Assembly (NCBI RefSeq): GCF_037038585.1
Contig: NC_092523.1
Location: 42,249,001 to 42,313,000, forward strand
Source: Patagioenas fasciata
Taxonomy: Eukaryota > Chordata > Aves > Columbiformes > Columbidae
Reading direction: 5' to 3'
Length of the DNA: 64,000 bases
Of this stretch, positions 61,672 to 64,000 are shown piece by piece; the first letter of the stretch is position 1, and each line of letters opens with the position of its first letter. The notes below the pieces were generated by a model. It worked only from the letters and a program-made list of their open reading frames with translations, did no database searches and had not been told where the DNA came from. Position numbers and translations under genes: made by a program.

Positions 61672-64000
61672 TTTTTTTAGAAAATCCTTTCAACAATATA
61701 ACTGAACAGCCGTTCTTTAAACAGTTTTAAACTCAGATTAACAATAAAATATTCTTATACTCCTACAAGTCAAACTTACCTCAAAAATTCAGGATTTGTC
61801 TTTCTAAATGCATCTTTCAAAAAATACTGTGTCAATGATGCAGGAATCTCAGGGAAGATTCACACTGAAAGGTCAAAAATTGACTTACTATTGTGATTAT
61901 CTAGAAATATTCAAAAGATGTTTTATTCAGTATCTTTGCTATATCACAGCCTTTGCTGACACCATAAAAATGAGAATTTTTAATTAACAATAGATAATAT
62001 TCTCACCTATGTCTGGTCTTCCTCTATAGCAGAGCCAAGTCTCAGGATTTTACTGATGAAAATTATTTCTATTTTGATAATCCAAAGAGACAGCAACAAT
62101 ATTTAAAAAGGCAAGCATATTAATATCCCAAGATGTCTCAAAGAATTCAGCTTTTGGCCATGCAGATCTTTAGAACATCAGCGTAGTATAGGCATCTCAG
62201 TAACTGTCAGCACCAGCTGTATATTAAGATTCTACAGTAGAATTTTCACTAGAAATATCCAAGTTGCAGATGTAAGTCATTATTGTTTTCTATCTATTAT
62301 AATAAAAGTGCTTTTGTCTTCACTAACTTCAGGTCTTTTAAGTACAGAAGTGTATTGTTATTACTATTACATTCAATGATCAGATAGCAAATGTTTTGCA
62401 CAGATTTGAACACAGTTTCATAATTGACAAGCACCTTCGAGTATTGTTCCTGCTTCATTAGACAATGCTCTGTACAACATAGGTCCTCATGCTTGAGAGA
62501 CATGACTGTCATCCCTGGGAAACTATTCCATCTCCAGCACTGCAAAGGTCTCCTCACACTCAGCTTATATACTGTGTTGTTCAAATTCATTCTTTTACTC
62601 CTACATATATTCTTGTAACATGCTCTAAACAATTTCAGCCTCCTCTGTGGGAGTCACATGCTGTGTGAGAGCCAAATTGTCCTTTTCTTTTTCCATCATA
62701 ACTTCATTGCATTTCGTTGTGTGACCACTTACCTGACATATGCCTAGAAAGCATCAATTCCAGCATTACCATGGAGGGAGAGAAAGGTCATTGAGCATTT
62801 CCTAGAAGACTATACATCCCTAAAGATTGTTAGTATTACTTGTATTTCAGAAGTTTCTATCACATGGTAAACACTAACATATATCCAGACTCAGTGATCC
62901 TTTCCAGGTGTCCTAACAACACTGGAAGAATATCTACACTGAAGGAAAAAAAAAAAAAAAAATCTTACCTTTATCACTACATGTCATATCACTTAATCTT
63001 GGATTAGGATGGGATCTGACAGATTACAAGTAAAAAATGTGAGAGAAAACAATTGTAGAGGTGGAATCAAAACAGAGGGACCCAAGCCTTCCTAATGTTT
63101 CCTCTCCCTGTTCACTCAATACCACTATACCCTAAATATTTTTTTGCAACTGCAACAACTTGCTTCCTTTTTGAACTCAGAATTTTTGAACTTTGAACTC
63201 AGGAGAAATGGGAACATTTACCAATAAAATGCATTTTCCTTTGTTCTTTTTGTTTTAATCAGGCTTCATTCACCCTGAGTCCATGAAACAACTGTATCAA
63301 GTAGGTGTATATTATTTTGATTTGTTGAATTAGTTCATGAAGAATAAGGTAAACTGTTGCCCCAAGTATTCATCTTAGAGCAGCAAAACTTGAGAGTGTT
63401 AGAGGAGAAAAGAAAACCCTGTAAAAGCTATAGCCTGGTGACTCCCTCTCACAAACAGGTAGTTACTCAAGATACGCATCATTAGGAACGAAAAGGAAGT
63501 AATTCCTTACGTTGTCTTCAGTTCTTTGCTTGAAAAATTCACTAACCAATGTATTTCATCATCCAACTCTTCCTTCAGGTAAGTGAAAGCAATACAGTAA
63601 TGGTGTTGAATTTGGAGATTACATCTGTATTTTTTTTGTAATGTAGTTTTATGTGTGATATCTTTAGATTTTCCTTTTCCAAGTGTTTAGTTTGTTCTTG
63701 CTGCTTTTTTTTTTTTGACTGATCAATTAATAATCAAATCATAATAATCAATGATAAAATCAAAATAAGAGCTAAAGTTGTGCCAATTTGTATGATCACA
63801 TATGTTACTGTGATAAAACCCATTTCCTCCTATTATTCATCCGGACTCAATTTAAGACCTGAAGTCAAAGGAAAATTCTCCTCTGGTTACTGGTCAGGTC
63901 TATTTTAAGACTGGATACTTTCCTGAAATTACATACTCATACCAGGTCCCTGAACTCTGAGATCTGTAAATTTTGGCAGAACAGAACCACTTAATTATAA
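61672..64000. other. Noncoding AT-rich interval, no gene seen
   Basis: No gene called. It contains A18 at 62946-62963 and T12 at 63705-63716. A minus-strand frame of 111 codons (62297-62632) has no recognisable domain. Small duplications such as TTTTTGAACT near 63170-63200 are present. Confidence 0.6.
62946..62963 (+). repeat. A18 tract
   Basis: Eighteen A after GAAGG. No element body is recognisable. Confidence 0.95.

Noticed and set aside
1-64000. CRISPR arrays, prokaryotic operons, ribosome binding sites and terminators
   Set aside because: No spaced direct repeats or dense gene arrays; the CR1 and LTR content marks this as vertebrate nuclear DNA.

Overview
The window is most likely avian nuclear DNA. 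Three LINE fragments carry the hallmarks of the bird/reptile CR1 family: reverse-transcriptase motifs of the CR1 type and, in two copies, a 3' end made of short ATTCTRTG octamers. There is also a solo LTR of avian endogenous-retrovirus type. The rest is AT-rich, repeat-poor, single-copy-looking sequence, as in a bird gene desert or a very large intron. I found no host protein-coding exon, tRNA, rRNA or CRISPR array that I can defend. No intact gene of any kind is present.

Layout. 1-5669: unique AT-rich DNA with an A19 tract and a homeobox/POU-motif-rich stretch near 3.4 kb. 5670-6112: 5'-truncated CR1 copy 1 (minus strand). 7259-7504: about 245 bp of (TTCC)n whose right half has become a 20-bp higher-order repeat. 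7667-8309: solo LTR with inverted termini and a nearly matching 5-bp target duplication. 8310-13068: unique DNA, including an A-tract between 11-bp direct repeats (8.65 kb) and an RFX X-box-like site (10.66 kb). 13069-15040: the longest CR1 (copy 2, minus strand), covering the reverse-transcriptase region. It is broken by frameshifts and a stop, lacks its 3' end, and its last ~65 bp are flipped. 15041-60966: about 46 kb of noncoding DNA with simple repeats, (TA)10, poly(C)17, a possible second solo LTR (52440-52887), a GC/pyrimidine-elevated unclassified block (39.4-40.7 kb) and several candidate conserved noncoding elements. 60967-61671: CR1 copy 3 (minus strand), the best preserved. 61672-64000: unique AT-rich DNA.

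No genes here work together as a pathway, and I see no sign of a new biological system. The points most worth checking are the inverted 3' end of CR1 copy 2, the LTR next to a structured microsatellite, the one-sided strand distribution of long A-runs (all eight runs of 15 or more read A on the plus strand) together with three same-strand CR1s, and short motif-dense blocks that look like developmental enhancers but need a genome alignment to confirm.
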